Shown: in pieces, positions 12,522 through 23,853 of the stretch
How positions within the stretch are numbered: the stretch's first letter is position 1
Layout: each line of letters starts with the position of its first letter
NCBI GenBank assembly: GCA_963281155.1
Contig: CAUJLY010000002.1
Location: 1,860,001-1,924,000 of the forward strand
Source: Rhabditophanes sp. KR3021
Lineage: Eukaryota > Nematoda > Chromadorea > Rhabditida > Alloionematidae
DNA length: 64,000 nucleotides
Direction: 5' to 3'
Position numbers and translations under genes: made by a program
Notes under the pieces: generated by a model
Told to the model about the DNA's origin: nothing
The model's database searches: none
What the model saw: the letters and a program-made list of their open reading frames with translations, nothing else

Positions 12522-15500
12522 ATGATATCCAGCTCTCCAGTCTTAAAATCTCCTTCCTCTTGTAATATTTCTTTAAAAGCTAATAATCATTTAAAGCAAG
12601 GTACTTTAAACAACTTCTAATCATAAGTAACCAAACTTTGTAGACTTTATTGTGGTTCCAGCTAGCGTTGAAATCGAGGGCGTGAATATGCAATTAAATT
12701 TACAAATTGATAGAAAAACCCTACAAACAGCATCCTCTAACCACATTATAACTAAACCTTCGGAGGAAATTGTTTCGTCATCAGGAGGGACTAGACGCTA
12801 TAATAATATGGTTCCAACTGACACAGCTCTTGTCAATGGCTTTAACGGCGATATTCTAGATGACAAAAGTAATGGCATCATGGATTATTCAGAAAATACC
12901 CAGGACTCTCTACTGGATGCAAATATCGAATCAAAGAGGAGTCATGGACTTACCACTTTCGACGACAATACCCACTTCCAAGCAAATGTCATTTCATCGA
13001 CTTCTCATAATGGCTATGGAGGCCATAGAAACAATTACGATTCAAATGAAACAAATATGTTGTCAGAAGATGTAGTTACCAGCAATATGGCCGAAGATCA
13101 AATGACAGACGGCAAGCAATCCCCCACATCTACAATTTCACATGCAGGAGATGCTTCGGTACATGATAATCAACCCTGTACCAGTTCCAACATTCCCGAA
13201 CAACCTCTTCTAAACGGTGCCAAGAAAAGGAGCAAGAAAAATGAATTATCAATGTTTTGCCAGTTTTTTGATCCTAATGGAAAAGGACAATGCAAACAGA
13301 GGGCCATCTGCACGTACCAATATTGTATTAGACACATTTTGTCTGATCCATCCGCACCATATAAACAATGTCAGCACAGAAAGAAGCCCAAGAGTATGTT
13401 TGTTAGGTCCTTTTTAGTTATTTTAATTTCATTTCAGATAAAAAGGGCGATGATGAGATGTGTACAAATGCCATTCGCTCCGATAAAGAACAAATTTATT
13501 GCTCAACGCATCTAATTATGACTGGGCAAATGGCGCCCAAGAAGAAGTCTTCTGTTTCTGCAAAACAAGCAGCTGCCTTGGCAAAAGAAGAATTAGAAAA
13601 GGAAGTTAGGAGTGTGGAACCTTACGAAGATGAAATAATTTATGCAGATGCGGAGTATGTCATTGAAGACCACAACATCAACTCAAGGCCTTATTCGCAA
13701 ACTCAGCATTCAGCAAATGGTGATTATCTAATGCCTGGACAAACTTTAATTGTGAATGGTGGGCAAACTAATATTCACGATGACTACCATTCTTTGGATA
13801 ACTCAGTGGATGGAATGATGGAGTATGGTCATTCAAACAATGTCCAGCAATGGAGCGGTCAGCAACATTCCACTTTTCAGTATGAAGGTCCTCCAGGATC
13901 GTATGTAATTAGCTCACACCCAATCTCTAATTCGAATGGCTCTTCGAACCAATTTTTCGAACAACAGCCCCAAATAGTTCATCAAACATTTCATCAAAAT
14001 GGTAACAATCACCGGTACGTCAAGGAAGAATACATCCAACAACCCCACGACAGACACCATCCTCAACAAATAATAAATAACCACTATGTGCGAGAAGATG
14101 ACCAAGGCTTTATCCGTCCTCAACAGCCCATAACAACCACTGGACATAGATTAATTGTGCACAAGAATGGCAACAACTCCCCTCATCTTCAACCTCAATT
14201 AATGTCACCTAACCCGTCACCATCTCCTTATATAATATCTCAATCACCGCACCCTCATCCTCAACCGTCTGCCTTAAGTAGAAGATTAGGAATGAATGAG
14301 GGTGGGCAACAGCAGGTAATAAAACAACCAAACTCTCAAATGGGTATGACGCAATCAAAAGTGATTTCCAAGCATCCTGCTCTTTCTGCAAAGCTACTTC
14401 AAATGCCCAATCGGCAACCGACCATTGTCACGGCTCATGTAAACCAACAAATGGGGCCTATGCGCCAACAAGTGAGTCAACTGCCACCTCCACAGATGCG
14501 AGTGGCAAATGGAGTTAATGTCAGAAAGGCAAACGGAACAATTGTTCAAACATTAATCACGCCTGGAAATACTTCACTCCTCAATAAAAATAATGTCCCC
14601 TACCTTTGTTATGCCGCCCTTCCAATAGATCCCAATGGTCCGAAGCCTAGACCAAGAACATACGACATCTCGACAATTATCAAAAAACTGGGAGTCGATG
14701 AAGAGGAGCAGATAAACCAAGATTACTGTTGCGAAGAACCCAAAGCAAAAAGGAAAAAGGTTATCTTTTTGAAACAAAAAAGACAGCGTCGCCGAATTAA
14801 TGGTTCTTTCAGAAAAATCAAAGAAATTGACCATTTATGCAATATAATAGAAGATGCTGACTTCGACAGAACAGATTTATTTTCACTAGGCCTTGAACCA
14901 TCAGACTCCGAAGATGAAGACTTAGAAAACTCAATACCCCGTGTGATAGGTGAGTGGAGTTCGTTTGGCAATATTGATTCCAGAGATAAGACCAATTATG
15001 CTTCCTTAGAACTATATTTATTGAAAAAACAATTACGGTTAGAAAGACACACCCTGCTTAAAGAAGCTAAAGTGGCTATGCCAATTTTGGATGCAACAAA
15101 GGTGTGTCCGAATTCAGTGGGAGCTGCTTTGAGGAGTCGTGAATTGAGCAAAAGATTTAAAGATACAGCCAATGATGCGTCAGTCAGGAATTGCATCTAT
15201 CGAGTTGAAGGGTTTAATAGTGAAAGTTGTGGTGAAAAATCGGTGCCATTTTCAACTTATTGCAAAGGCCATATTCTGAATGGACCTCTTGGTCAAAATA
15301 TGATCAACAAGTGCAAAGATCGCAGTTGCAGGAATGCTGTTTCTATGGGAGACTCCTTACTGACAGATGGCCTTTGTAGATCGCATTATGAAATGTATGG
15401 AGTAAAACAGGAAGTCATTTTGAAAAAAGAAATCTTATCTGCTCCTACGCCAACTCAATTCATCCACCAACAACCACCAAGTGTCTATTCGCATCAAGTA

Positions 15501-16061
15501 AATAGTAATTCAAGTCAGTACGGTTATGCGAATATGGAAATACACGATCAACATATGGTCCATCAACAACAGCCTCTCCAACAAAATTCCATTCAACAAC
15601 AGCCTCATTTAATGATCAATGATCATCATCCTTATGGAAATCATCCAACAACGCCTTTACATCTAGCTAATCAACCATTACCACCCTTGAGTACAGTTAG
15701 AAATACATACAACGTATTAGGATCGCAAAATGATACTTTCTCCACATCGTTAATTGAAAACATCGTAACGGAGACAGAATTCGGACCAGACAGCCGAGGG
15801 GATACTTCATTCGGTGATAACGAAATGACCGATCTGATGTCAGTGTTCCACGGTGTAGAAATCATGCAACCAGATCTCTTCAGTGGAGACATCAATTTGT
15901 CCGGAGATTTCGTAGATTACAACCAAGACTCAGAACTAGATGCACAACAAATGATAGATAACAACGGCCACAATTGGGAAGATGTTGAACAATTTTTAAA
16001 GTCCCAAGGTCATGACGTAAATCCTAATCACGGCGAGGATGCATTTCATAATCTAGGCTAA
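12522..16061 (+). CDS. INO80D: INO80D-like protein with two C3Hc3H zinc fingers
   Basis: Exons 12522-12600, 12644-13393 and 13438-16061 encode 1,150 residues. The first C3Hc3H (potential DNA-binding) domain contains MFCQFFDPNGKGQC, YCIRHILSDPSAPYKQC and EQIYCSTHL. A long Gln/His/Pro-rich linker follows, then a basic segment and the acidic motif DRTDLFSLGLEPSDSEDED, which resembles the TDLF region of INO80D. The second C3Hc3H domain carries CGEKSVPFSTYCKGHIL and GLCRSHYE, and an acidic C-terminal tail ends the protein. KANSL2 of the NSL complex has similar fingers, but the TDLF-acidic block and the length favour INO80 complex subunit D, a chromatin-remodelling subunit. The start lies in a short exon joined by a 43-nt intron. 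A shorter paralogue lies at 19858-21609. Confidence 0.8.
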
Positions 16062-17154
16062 ATACGGGCATATATATTTTTATCTAAACAACAAGAACTA
16101 AAACTTGTATCCCACCGGTACATATACTTTCTCTCAATTTAATCTGCCTATCAAAACATTCTTTTTTATGTACACAATAATATAGTAAAAAAGCTTGTTA
16201 TCTCAATTATGATTCGATCCTTTTTATGAATGTTTTTTAGTTACCGTGGTATTGCATTGTCTATTTAAAATTTAGACGTTTTTTAAATTTTTGTTTGACA
16301 TGTCATCTAATCGGTTTTCTTGTAACATATTTACTTGATCTCTTATTTCAAATATGACTGTAAATAGTTTACACACTGTTTCTCTATCTAATTAAATGCA
16401 ATTTATTTATAATGATTTGAACTTTATTTAATTAATAAAAATTGTTTTTAAACAACTTCTCTCAATTATTTATTAGGATGGAGGAAACCAATTTTTCCAC
16501 ATTTTTCTCATATATAATTCGCAGACGGCAGCTTTTACACTCAAATCACTTTCTCCTCCCTTTCCTCATCAAGGAATTCCATATAATAACAGTTTTTTAG
16601 GAATTCCTGTTCTTTATCATTGCCTTGCAGGAGGCATCTCCCTACTCAAACGAGCCCTTTTTGACTATTTTAAACTCATCATATGGCTGCGTTCGAAGAT
16701 AAAGATCTATCTAATCTATTACGTCATACATGCCAATAAATCATATGGTTATTTTTAGACCCAAACTTATAAATATGTTTATCAACTTGGAAATTGAAAT
16801 CATGCGCATAAGGTCTGACCAGCATGTAAAAATGATTGTTCGTTCATTTGTAAGCCTTGTGAATTAGTAAATTAATTTAAGTAAAACCGTTACCCATTTA
16901 ACTACTAGGTGGCATTTTTATGGTGAATATCATATTTTTAAGATGGCATAGATGTTGATTAAATTATGCCTGCTGAAATAAATGTGACAGTTATTATCAC
17001 AAGTCATTACAACCATTTGTTCTAAATAAGTAATGGCAACTATACTGTTAGTTAATTTAAGTTAAAAGATGACTGCTCTCTTTCTTTGGTTAATAAAGTT
17101 TGAAAGGAATTTTTAATATCGCGCCACTTTTACATCAATCAACTTTTCAATGCA
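16062..17154. other. intergenic region
   Basis: AT-rich sequence without a supported gene. AATAAA at about 16434 may serve the INO80D-like transcript. Confidence 0.4.
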
Positions 17155-17628
17155 ATGGCGAAATCAAGATTTTCAATCACTTATCAAAATTCTGATTCAC
17201 CATATCTTTTAAAATATCAGATTCCTCTGCTTTATTTGTGCATTCGAAAGAAAATTCATCAAGATTACTCTGAAATTAATCCACGAAACACCTGGAAACC
17301 CAGGAGCATACGGAATCTGTCCAAAATACAGCGTATTATATAGGAGTCTTTTCAACAAAAACACTAAAAGGAGACTTACATCTTGATACATATCTTTTTT
17401 GGTGGATTTATTAAACGCAAGAATGTTTAATCTTTATGAATCATTTAATAATTTTTTCCTAGGTCTCGCCAATCGATGTGCTACATCAGTGCTTTGAAGG
17501 ATGTGGGAATGAGAAAGAATTTGACGGAAGACAGGGTTCATAGAAGCATTGGCAGCATGTTTGAATTTGTTAATAAAAATAAACATAAACTATTAACTTT
17601 AGATGACAGTTCAAATTTGTATTTATAA
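17155..17628 (+). other. unresolved coding-like stretch
   Basis: An ATG at 17155 opens 62 codons. In another frame, a stretch reading VFSTKTLKGDLHLDTYLF ends at a possible GT donor near 17400, and a TTTTTTCCTAG acceptor at about 17461 joins it to a 55-codon frame with SRQSMCYISALKDVGMRKN, ending near 17628. No single splice model joins all parts and no family is recognised. It may be a small fast-evolving gene or a relic. Confidence 0.25.
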
Positions 17629-17786
17629 ATCACAAATAGGACAAGTTAAAAGTGTAGATTCTCTTTTTCCACAACTGCCTCTTTATACTATGAATTTAAA
17701 CATACATTTTAGACTATTAACAAATTTTAAAGCCGAATGTTAATTAACTATTTATTGTAACTATCACTATATGTCCCCAAATTAAA

Positions 17787-18409
17787 TTATGTTCTTAACA
17801 TCTTGGCTGCTTTTTTATCTGTCCATTCCTTTAATTGAGCGGCCACATCAACTCTTCTTTTATCCAAAAATTGCTTCATTTCCTCAACATTTAAATCTTC
17901 CTTTTGAACAACTATTCCCATTGTCCGACATGTCTTAATAACTTGTTGGCAGATGTCTTTTAATGGAACCCCATGTAACACTTTGTCTTTGCTTTTAACT
18001 AAGGCAATCTCGTAAATATGTTTTACGGACAATCTTCCAACCTCGTCATCAACTAACTGTTTTCCTCGCTCAATTCCTGCGGCTTTTTTCAGCAGCCAGG
18101 TTGTAGCAGGCGAACAAATTTCTAAATCATATGTTCTGTCAGGTTTAATTGTGATTCTAGTAGGCAGAACGGCCCCAGCCTTGATATGGCCTGTTTCTTT
18201 ATTGAAATCCTTGCAGAAATTACTGACATTCAAGCCTCGTTGCCCTAACATCGGTCCTAATGGGGGAGCAGCTGATGCGCATTGAGCCCTAATTAAATAG
18301 GATAAATGAAAACAAAAAAGGCAACTTACTTGATATTTGTCTTAAGGACAATTCCATGGATAACCTTGACAACATCCTTTTTCTTTAACCTAGCAGCCTT
18401 AGCGGACAT
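17787..18409 (-). CDS. MRPL11: mitochondrial ribosomal protein L11 (uL11m)
   Basis: Two exons (18409-18330 and 18288-17787) joined by a 41-nt intron encode about 193 residues. The sequence has the uL11 hallmarks: ASAAPPLGPMLGQRGLNVS, NFCKDFN, LPTRITIKPDRTYDLEI and the KKAAGIERG loop. The start MSAKAARLKKKDVVKVIHG aligns with metazoan MRPL11. The extended C-terminus (VDVAAQLKEWTDKKAAKM) is typical of the animal mitochondrial form. It acts in the GTPase-associated centre of the mitoribosomal large subunit. It is divergent from RFC3, with 116 bp between the two start codons. Confidence 0.93.
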
Positions 18410-18525
18410 TTTAGCTTTTGTGATTGAATTGTTTAGTAATTTTCCCAAAACGAATGTAAAGTATAAGCGATATTCCAACCAAGCTAGTTTTAAATTTGTG
18501 CCAAACTAACAACAATTCATTAAAA
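18410..18525. promoter_or_regulatory. short shared promoter region of MRPL11 and RFC3
   Basis: Only 116 bp separate the ATGs of these two divergent housekeeping genes, so both promoters and both 5' leaders must fit here. No TATA box is evident. This is the tightest head-to-head pair in the window. Confidence 0.5.
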
Positions 18526-19630
18526 ATGTCTCTGATCGGTGTGTTTCCTACTCTAAGCAGAGACAGTCTATTGTCCGATCTTACTTATCATAAAGACATT
18601 AATGAAAACCTAGCTGGAATTATCAAGAATGATGATTTCGGCCATCTACTCTTTTATGGACCACAAGGAAGTGGCAGAAGAACTAGAATTCGTTGCCTTT
18701 TGAACGAGATTTTTGGGAAAGGCGCTGGACAGGTTCATCGTGTAACGCGGACTCTTACTACTGATTCTAATAAGAAAGTCGAGTATAGCATGTTGAGTTC
18801 AGTACATCACGTTGAATTTGCTGTTGGGTAAGTTAGATTTAAGTTTGTAAGTCTAATTTTATTATTTTAGAGAATTGGGTGACAATGACATTCATGTCAT
18901 GCAAGAAATCATCAAAGAAATGGCTCAAACAAGACAGCTCAATGCGACTGAAGGAGGAAAGCAGTTCAAAGTTATTTTTATATTTGAAGCTGACAAATTA
19001 AGTCTTCCCGCTCAACATGCCTTAAGAAGAACTATGGAGAAATGGGCGGAAACTTGCAAAATGTTTCTTTGCGTTGATAGCTTGCTCAAAATTTGCGATC
19101 CACTAAGAAGTCGTTGCTTAACAATTCGGGTTCCTTCTCCAACAGATCAAGAAATGGCGACTGATTTAAAGTTGATACTTGACAAGTACTTCGGGGCTCC
19201 ATTGTCAGTAGAAGACATCAACCCAGTGTTACTTTTGTCGAATGGAAATATGCGGCGTGCTCTGATTCTGCTTGAAGTGTACAAGCAACAAGGCAGTACT
19301 TCCAAACGGATGCCTCAAAGTTATGAAAGGATTATCGATGAATTGGTAACCACGATCCTGCGAACTCAAAACAAGGATTCCATTCTTGCCATTCGTGGGA
19401 GGGTTAATGAATTGCTAACAAGAATGATTACTGGGAGCGTAATTATAAAGAACATGTGTCTCGGATTGACTAATAAAATGCCACCTCATCTTCATACTGC
19501 TGTTTGGGCTTTAGCAAACGAGTACTGCTATAAAATTCTCTTAGGTTCAAAGGAAATCTTTCACGTTGAAGCGTTTGTGGCTGGGGTCATGAGCATAATT
19601 GTGTCGAACCGTTCGATTAATGGGTTATAA
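18526..19630 (+). CDS. RFC3: replication factor C subunit 3
   Basis: Exons 18526-18827 and 18871-19630 encode 353 residues. The protein follows human RFC3 closely: LTYHKDINENLAGIIKNDDF, HLLFYGPQGSG, LPAQHALRRTMEKW, SRCLTIRVPSPT, NMRRALILLE, a GRVNELLTRMI helix and GSKEIFHVEAFVAG near the end. RFC3 is a small subunit of the clamp loader that opens PCNA on DNA. Two departures are clear. The Walker A lysine is replaced by arginine (GPQGSGRRT against GPSGAGKKT in human), and the usual WVDKYRP start motif is absent (MSLIGVFPTLSRDSL). The start is fixed by alignment of the MSL beginning. Confidence 0.93.
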
Positions 19631-19857
19631 ACAAGTATTTCCATTAATTACTGTATTTTAATTTCAAGCTTTTGAATAAATTCTTACATTCATTTTTTCT
19701 TTTTTTGTCCTAAATAATTAACATTTTCGCTAACTGGGTGAAATCATCGCTTTAAGAGTTTATTGAAGCTATTTTTAGTTGGTACGTCGTACTCCGTTGT
19801 AAGCCATTCAAACTTTTGCTTATTTCAAGACAACTTGTCAATTTATGATAATCCAGT

Positions 19858-21609
19858 ATGAATCCCTTTTTCCTTCACGAAGAAATTAATGTACTATGCA
19901 ACAATATCCATCACAAAAGACACATCCTTTCATTGTTTGGACATACCATGCCTCCTGGGGAAATACAATCGCTTTACAGAAGTATTAATGATGATATTGA
20001 TAAGTATAACAACATGAAATACCTTCAAAGTTATGATTACTACCAAGTTCACCAAATTGAAACTTACAGTCGTCAACTCAATTTCCCGTGCTTCCAACAC
20101 AAAGACAAGTTACCTCTGCAGGATGGGACGAGTCATTTTCCACAAGCTATGGCCCTTCCCTACAATGGGTGTCAATCGAAGGAACCTAATGGTATAAATC
20201 AACCTCCCATTTCAATTGAAAATCGGCCTTTACTTAATAAGAATAACGTACCATTTTTGCCTTTTGCCGCTCTACCAATTGATCCAGATAGCTCACAGCC
20301 AAGACCCAGAACCTATCACATTCCTGCAATTGCTCGAGATTCAAAAATAGGGGAGGAAGCGCAAATCGAGCGAGACTATGGTTCAGAAACAGTATTGCCT
20401 CAACCAAGAAAGACAACAATTCTCTTAAAGACTAAAAGACAACGGCGTCCAATTGATGGACCTTTCAGAAAAATCAAAAAAGTTGATGAAGTCTGTCATT
20501 TATTGGAAGATGCCGACTTCGACACAACTGATCTCTTCGCACAAGGCATCGAACCCTCTGACTCAGAAGACGAAGACCTTCAAACTTCTATTCCAAGATT
20601 AGGGCTAAATACTTATCCAAACTTTGGGGAAAATGAGAAATGGACGTACACATCTTTAGACTTATATTTACTCAAGAAACAATTAAGGTTGGAAAGAAAT
20701 GTGTTATACAATTCCGCTAAGATTGCAGTTCCTATCTTAGAATGTACCAAATTTTGTCCCAATTCCATTGGAGCAGCTTTGAAGAAACGAGAGATGAACA
20801 AGCGGCACAAAAATTCGGGTAGTGGGATGTTAAATAAAAGTTGCATCCATTTTAATGGTAGTCTTTACTGTGGTGAGAAAGCTGTACCCTTTTCGTTTTA
20901 CTGCACAAATCACATTCTTAATAAGCGTGTTCAGCAATATATGTTCAATAAATGCAAGGAAGGAACTTGTGAAAACATAATTTCTATGGGAGATTCATTT
21001 TTATGTGGCGAGTTATGTCGCTCACACTATGAACTTGCCAAAAAGATGCAAATTGTCAAGCAAGAAATGGAAACTCCTCTAAAACCAACTCACTTTATGA
21101 ATCAATATTCTCATCAAGTTAATAGTCATTCAAGTCAATTAGGCCATTCAAATATGTTTTGCCGACAGCAACCTCACTTTATGGTTAACTCTTACCGTCA
21201 TACTTCTTATGAAAATTATTCCACACCTCCTTGGCAGCTAACGCCACTGAATAGACCATCTTTAGCGCAATTAAATGAAAATGACAACTCATTTGATTCA
21301 ACAAATGACTTGTTACTTGAAGATATTGCCAATGAAGCTGATTTTGGCGGAGAAATGGATGAAGAGAAGTCATTTGACGAGGGAGATCTAATGTCTGTCT
21401 TTCATGAAGCTGGAATTGTTGAACCAGACTTTCTTTCCGAAGACATCAATTTATCTCCAGATTTTAATGACTTTGACTCAGATTTAGATCCACCCACCAT
21501 CAAAGATAAAAATGACCATAGTTGGGATGATGTGCAACAGTTTTTGAAATCACAAGGCCAGAATGTTTCTCCCGAACCTAGTGAAGACGGCTTTCATAAT
21601 TTGGGTTGA
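19858..21609 (+). CDS. INO80D-like paralogue lacking the first zinc finger
   Basis: A single exon of 583 codons is a diverged copy of the C-terminal half of the INO80D-like gene at 12522-16061. Shared blocks in the same order include LLNKNNVPFL, ALPIDPD, RPRTYHIPAI, LLEDADFDTTDLF, EPSDSEDEDL, YLLKKQLRLER, CGEKAVPFSFYC, GELCRSHYE and the final DDVQQFLKSQGQNV. The second C3Hc3H domain keeps its Cys and His residues. The first zinc finger and the long Gln/His linker are missing; the first ~125 residues are unlike the parent. Preserved tail and open frame argue for a working gene. The matching region of copy 1 is also one exon, so lack of introns does not indicate retroposition. Confidence 0.8.
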   Translation: MNPFFLHEEINVLCNNIHHKRHILSLFGHTMPPGEIQSLYRSINDDIDKYNNMKYLQSYDYYQVHQIETYSRQLNFPCFQHKDKLPLQDGTSHFPQAMALPYNGCQSKEPNGINQPPISIENRPLLNKNNVPFLPFAALPIDPDSSQPRPRTYHIPAIARDSKIGEEAQIERDYGSETVLPQPRKTTILLKTKRQRRPIDGPFRKIKKVDEVCHLLEDADFDTTDLFAQGIEPSDSEDEDLQTSIPRLGLNTYPNFGENEKWTYTSLDLYLLKKQLRLERNVLYNSAKIAVPILECTKFCPNSIGAALKKREMNKRHKNSGSGMLNKSCIHFNGSLYCGEKAVPFSFYCTNHILNKRVQQYMFNKCKEGTCENIISMGDSFLCGELCRSHYELAKKMQIVKQEMETPLKPTHFMNQYSHQVNSHSSQLGHSNMFCRQQPHFMVNSYRHTSYENYSTPPWQLTPLNRPSLAQLNENDNSFDSTNDLLLEDIANEADFGGEMDEEKSFDEGDLMSVFHEAGIVEPDFLSEDINLSPDFNDFDSDLDPPTIKDKNDHSWDDVQQFLKSQGQNVSPEPSEDGFHNLG

Positions 21610-21702
21610 ACCATGTAATATTTTTTAGTATTTCTGCGTTTTTTATAAGTTTTTAAGTTAATATATTTACTACGATTATCACCTAATTAAATAAAGTTTA
21701 TA

Positions 21703-21762
21703 ATTGTTCATCTATATTCTATCATTTTGTAAATTGTTCATCTTTCTTTTATCATTTTGTAA
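21703..21762. repeat. two tandem copies of a 30-bp repeat
   Basis: ATTGTTCATCT, a T-rich variable part and ATCATTTTGTAA are repeated twice with few differences, just after an AATAAAG polyadenylation-like signal downstream of the INO80D-like paralogue. Confidence 0.7.
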
Positions 21763-21927
21763 ATTGCATGTGACCCTGTGATAATTACTCTTTAAATCTC
21801 GCTTTTAATGTAGCGTTACAACTTCGTTCTAGGTGGATATGGACCATGCCTATCACGTCCAAATGACCGTTCATTATCACCATATCGACTACAGATAAAC
21901 CTGTGCATTTGGATATTTATCTATATC

Positions 21928-22491
21928 ATGGCTGGTTCTATAATTCACGAAGATTTGGAAATGTACCGAATCGATGAAGATGACAGTGTTTCTAAGAGGG
22001 ATTTCGACATCATGACAGTGGCATCAACTGAAATTAATTTTGTACCTAGGTAATTTGACTGTTTAAAGTATTTTTTAAATTAATTCAGATTAAACAAATT
22101 TGGAGCTCCATCCTGTGTTTGCCTAAATTCAGTCACGGCAATCGTTTTCTTTTGTATTGGAATGGTTATTGGCGTGAGTGGAGGATGCATTTTAATATTT
22201 TTCAACCAAGAACCAACCATTCACCCTCTCGCCTATACTTTAATAACATTAGGAATTGTCATGTTCATTTCTGGCAATTGTATGCTAATGTCTGAATTTA
22301 TTTGTGGAAACTGCTTTGGCAAGCTTTACAGCCGCCTTAAAGCTGCTCCTTTGAAAAATGCAATTAAAAGAAGAGAAAAAGTACTGGCATCTAGGCTGTC
22401 ATCTCAAAATTCACAACTCCGCATCATTAATTCAAGAGCTGGTTCGGTCATATCATTACCATCTTCGGTAGTTTCCAAAAATCCAGCCTAA
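21928..22491 (+). CDS. two-pass membrane protein, unknown family
   Basis: Exons 21928-22049 and 22089-22491 encode 174 residues. An acidic cytosolic-type N-terminus is followed by hydrophobic segments VTAIVFFCIGMVIGVSGGCI and PLAYTLITLGIVMFISGNC, separated by a short loop, and a basic, Ser-rich C-terminal tail. This is a helical hairpin topology with both ends on the same side. Several cysteines border the membrane segments (SCVCLN, EFICGNCFG) and could be palmitoylated. I do not recognise the family. Confidence 0.6.
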
Positions 22492-23853
22492 TTTTAATTG
22501 AAATTTATTTATCATTTTATACGCATCTTCTCTAACAAAGATGGATGATTGTCCACATCTACATACAAATAAATTTATACATATATCTCCTTTTCAAGAC
22601 ACATTCATGCCTTCCCACTAATGGGGTCTTTTGTGCCTGAGACAGCTGCAGTTACTACTTCAATATATAATAATACACGATAAATAAATTAGAACAGATG
22701 GTTTTGTTGAAGTATATATCTCCCTAACTATATATTTATATATCTACATATATAGTATGATGCATGCGACCATTCATTTTTACTTTCCACTCTTCAAGAA
22801 CATTCAAAATCAAGCTAATAACCAATTTAATGGAGTGTTACCATTCCCAACATTTTATTAATATACACCTAATCTTAATGCCAAATTCTAATCCTTTCTT
22901 AAACCTTGCCATTTGGGTTGTCACTTATAATCCAGACAGCTGGCACTTAAAGAGTGGGATAGGAGCTTACACTTTTGAACATACATACACAAACAAGACG
23001 ACGACCATATATGTGCCTTATTCTGTACACTCTTGCTATACGCCTTCAAAAATGATGTTGTAGTATTGGGAAAATATTAGTTTAGCTCCTTCTCTGTCGA
23101 TAGTGTGAAGCTGGCCCAAAAATGCTTCCTTAAGTATGAGTTGGTGTTGTGTGGAACAAGGCATGAGACGTCAAAACTTGATGCTATTAGCTATTGTGTG
23201 TAGAGAGCACATGTAAATATACTCGTGGCATTAACAAATCCCCTTCTATCTTAAACCATTTTCCCAACCTTACTACATTTGGTTTTGTTCGAAGGAGCCT
23301 TCCTCAAGGCACCTTCTAAGTAACTTTCCCTTCTATGCTTATATTCTTGTTTTTCTCGTAAATTTAGCTTAAAATATAACGTAATGACTAGGTTTAATTT
23401 TAAATAAAATGTAAAGTTATTTGTTCTGAAGCAATTAATTAAAAAATGAAATATAACTGAAATAGTGATGACTTTACTCGTTAAATATTTATCCATGTCC
23501 CCTTATTTTTACTTTATTTAACTTGAATATGATTTAAAAGATATTAGTTTTTGTGGGGTAAGTTGTTGTAACTTAATAAAATAATTTTTGATTAAGTTGG
23601 TGCTTTTGTTTTGATGAATTGGGTTGGATTTTAAATGTTTTCCTAAGCGAACCGTGAAAGTAGACGCATTTTTGGAGATTTTGTTAATTGTATTTATTTA
23701 TTATTTGATTATTATATACTTGACAGTTTATTATTACAGTGTACTTTATTGTGTGTTTTATCTATCTTTGAAATTGTGCAAAGTATCCAACATATTAAGC
23801 GTGATTAAAATAGTCTTTAAATACATACGGTTGTTGTTAAAATAAAATTGAAT
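22492..23853. other. intergenic region upstream of CELF
   Basis: AT-rich sequence with no convincing gene. The open frame at 22764-23063 has no recognisable content. A short TATATATTTATATATCTACATATATAG tract lies at about 22729-22755. The region probably contains the CELF promoter and 5' leader. Confidence 0.4.

Noticed and set aside
12652..13515. INO80D-like gene starting at GTG 12652
   Set aside because: A canonical ATG exon at 12522-12600 with a 43-nt intron joins in frame, so no unusual start is needed.
22764..23063. 99-codon + strand frame between the two-TM gene and CELF
   Set aside because: No domain, signal or neighbour support; several frames of this length are expected by chance in such DNA.
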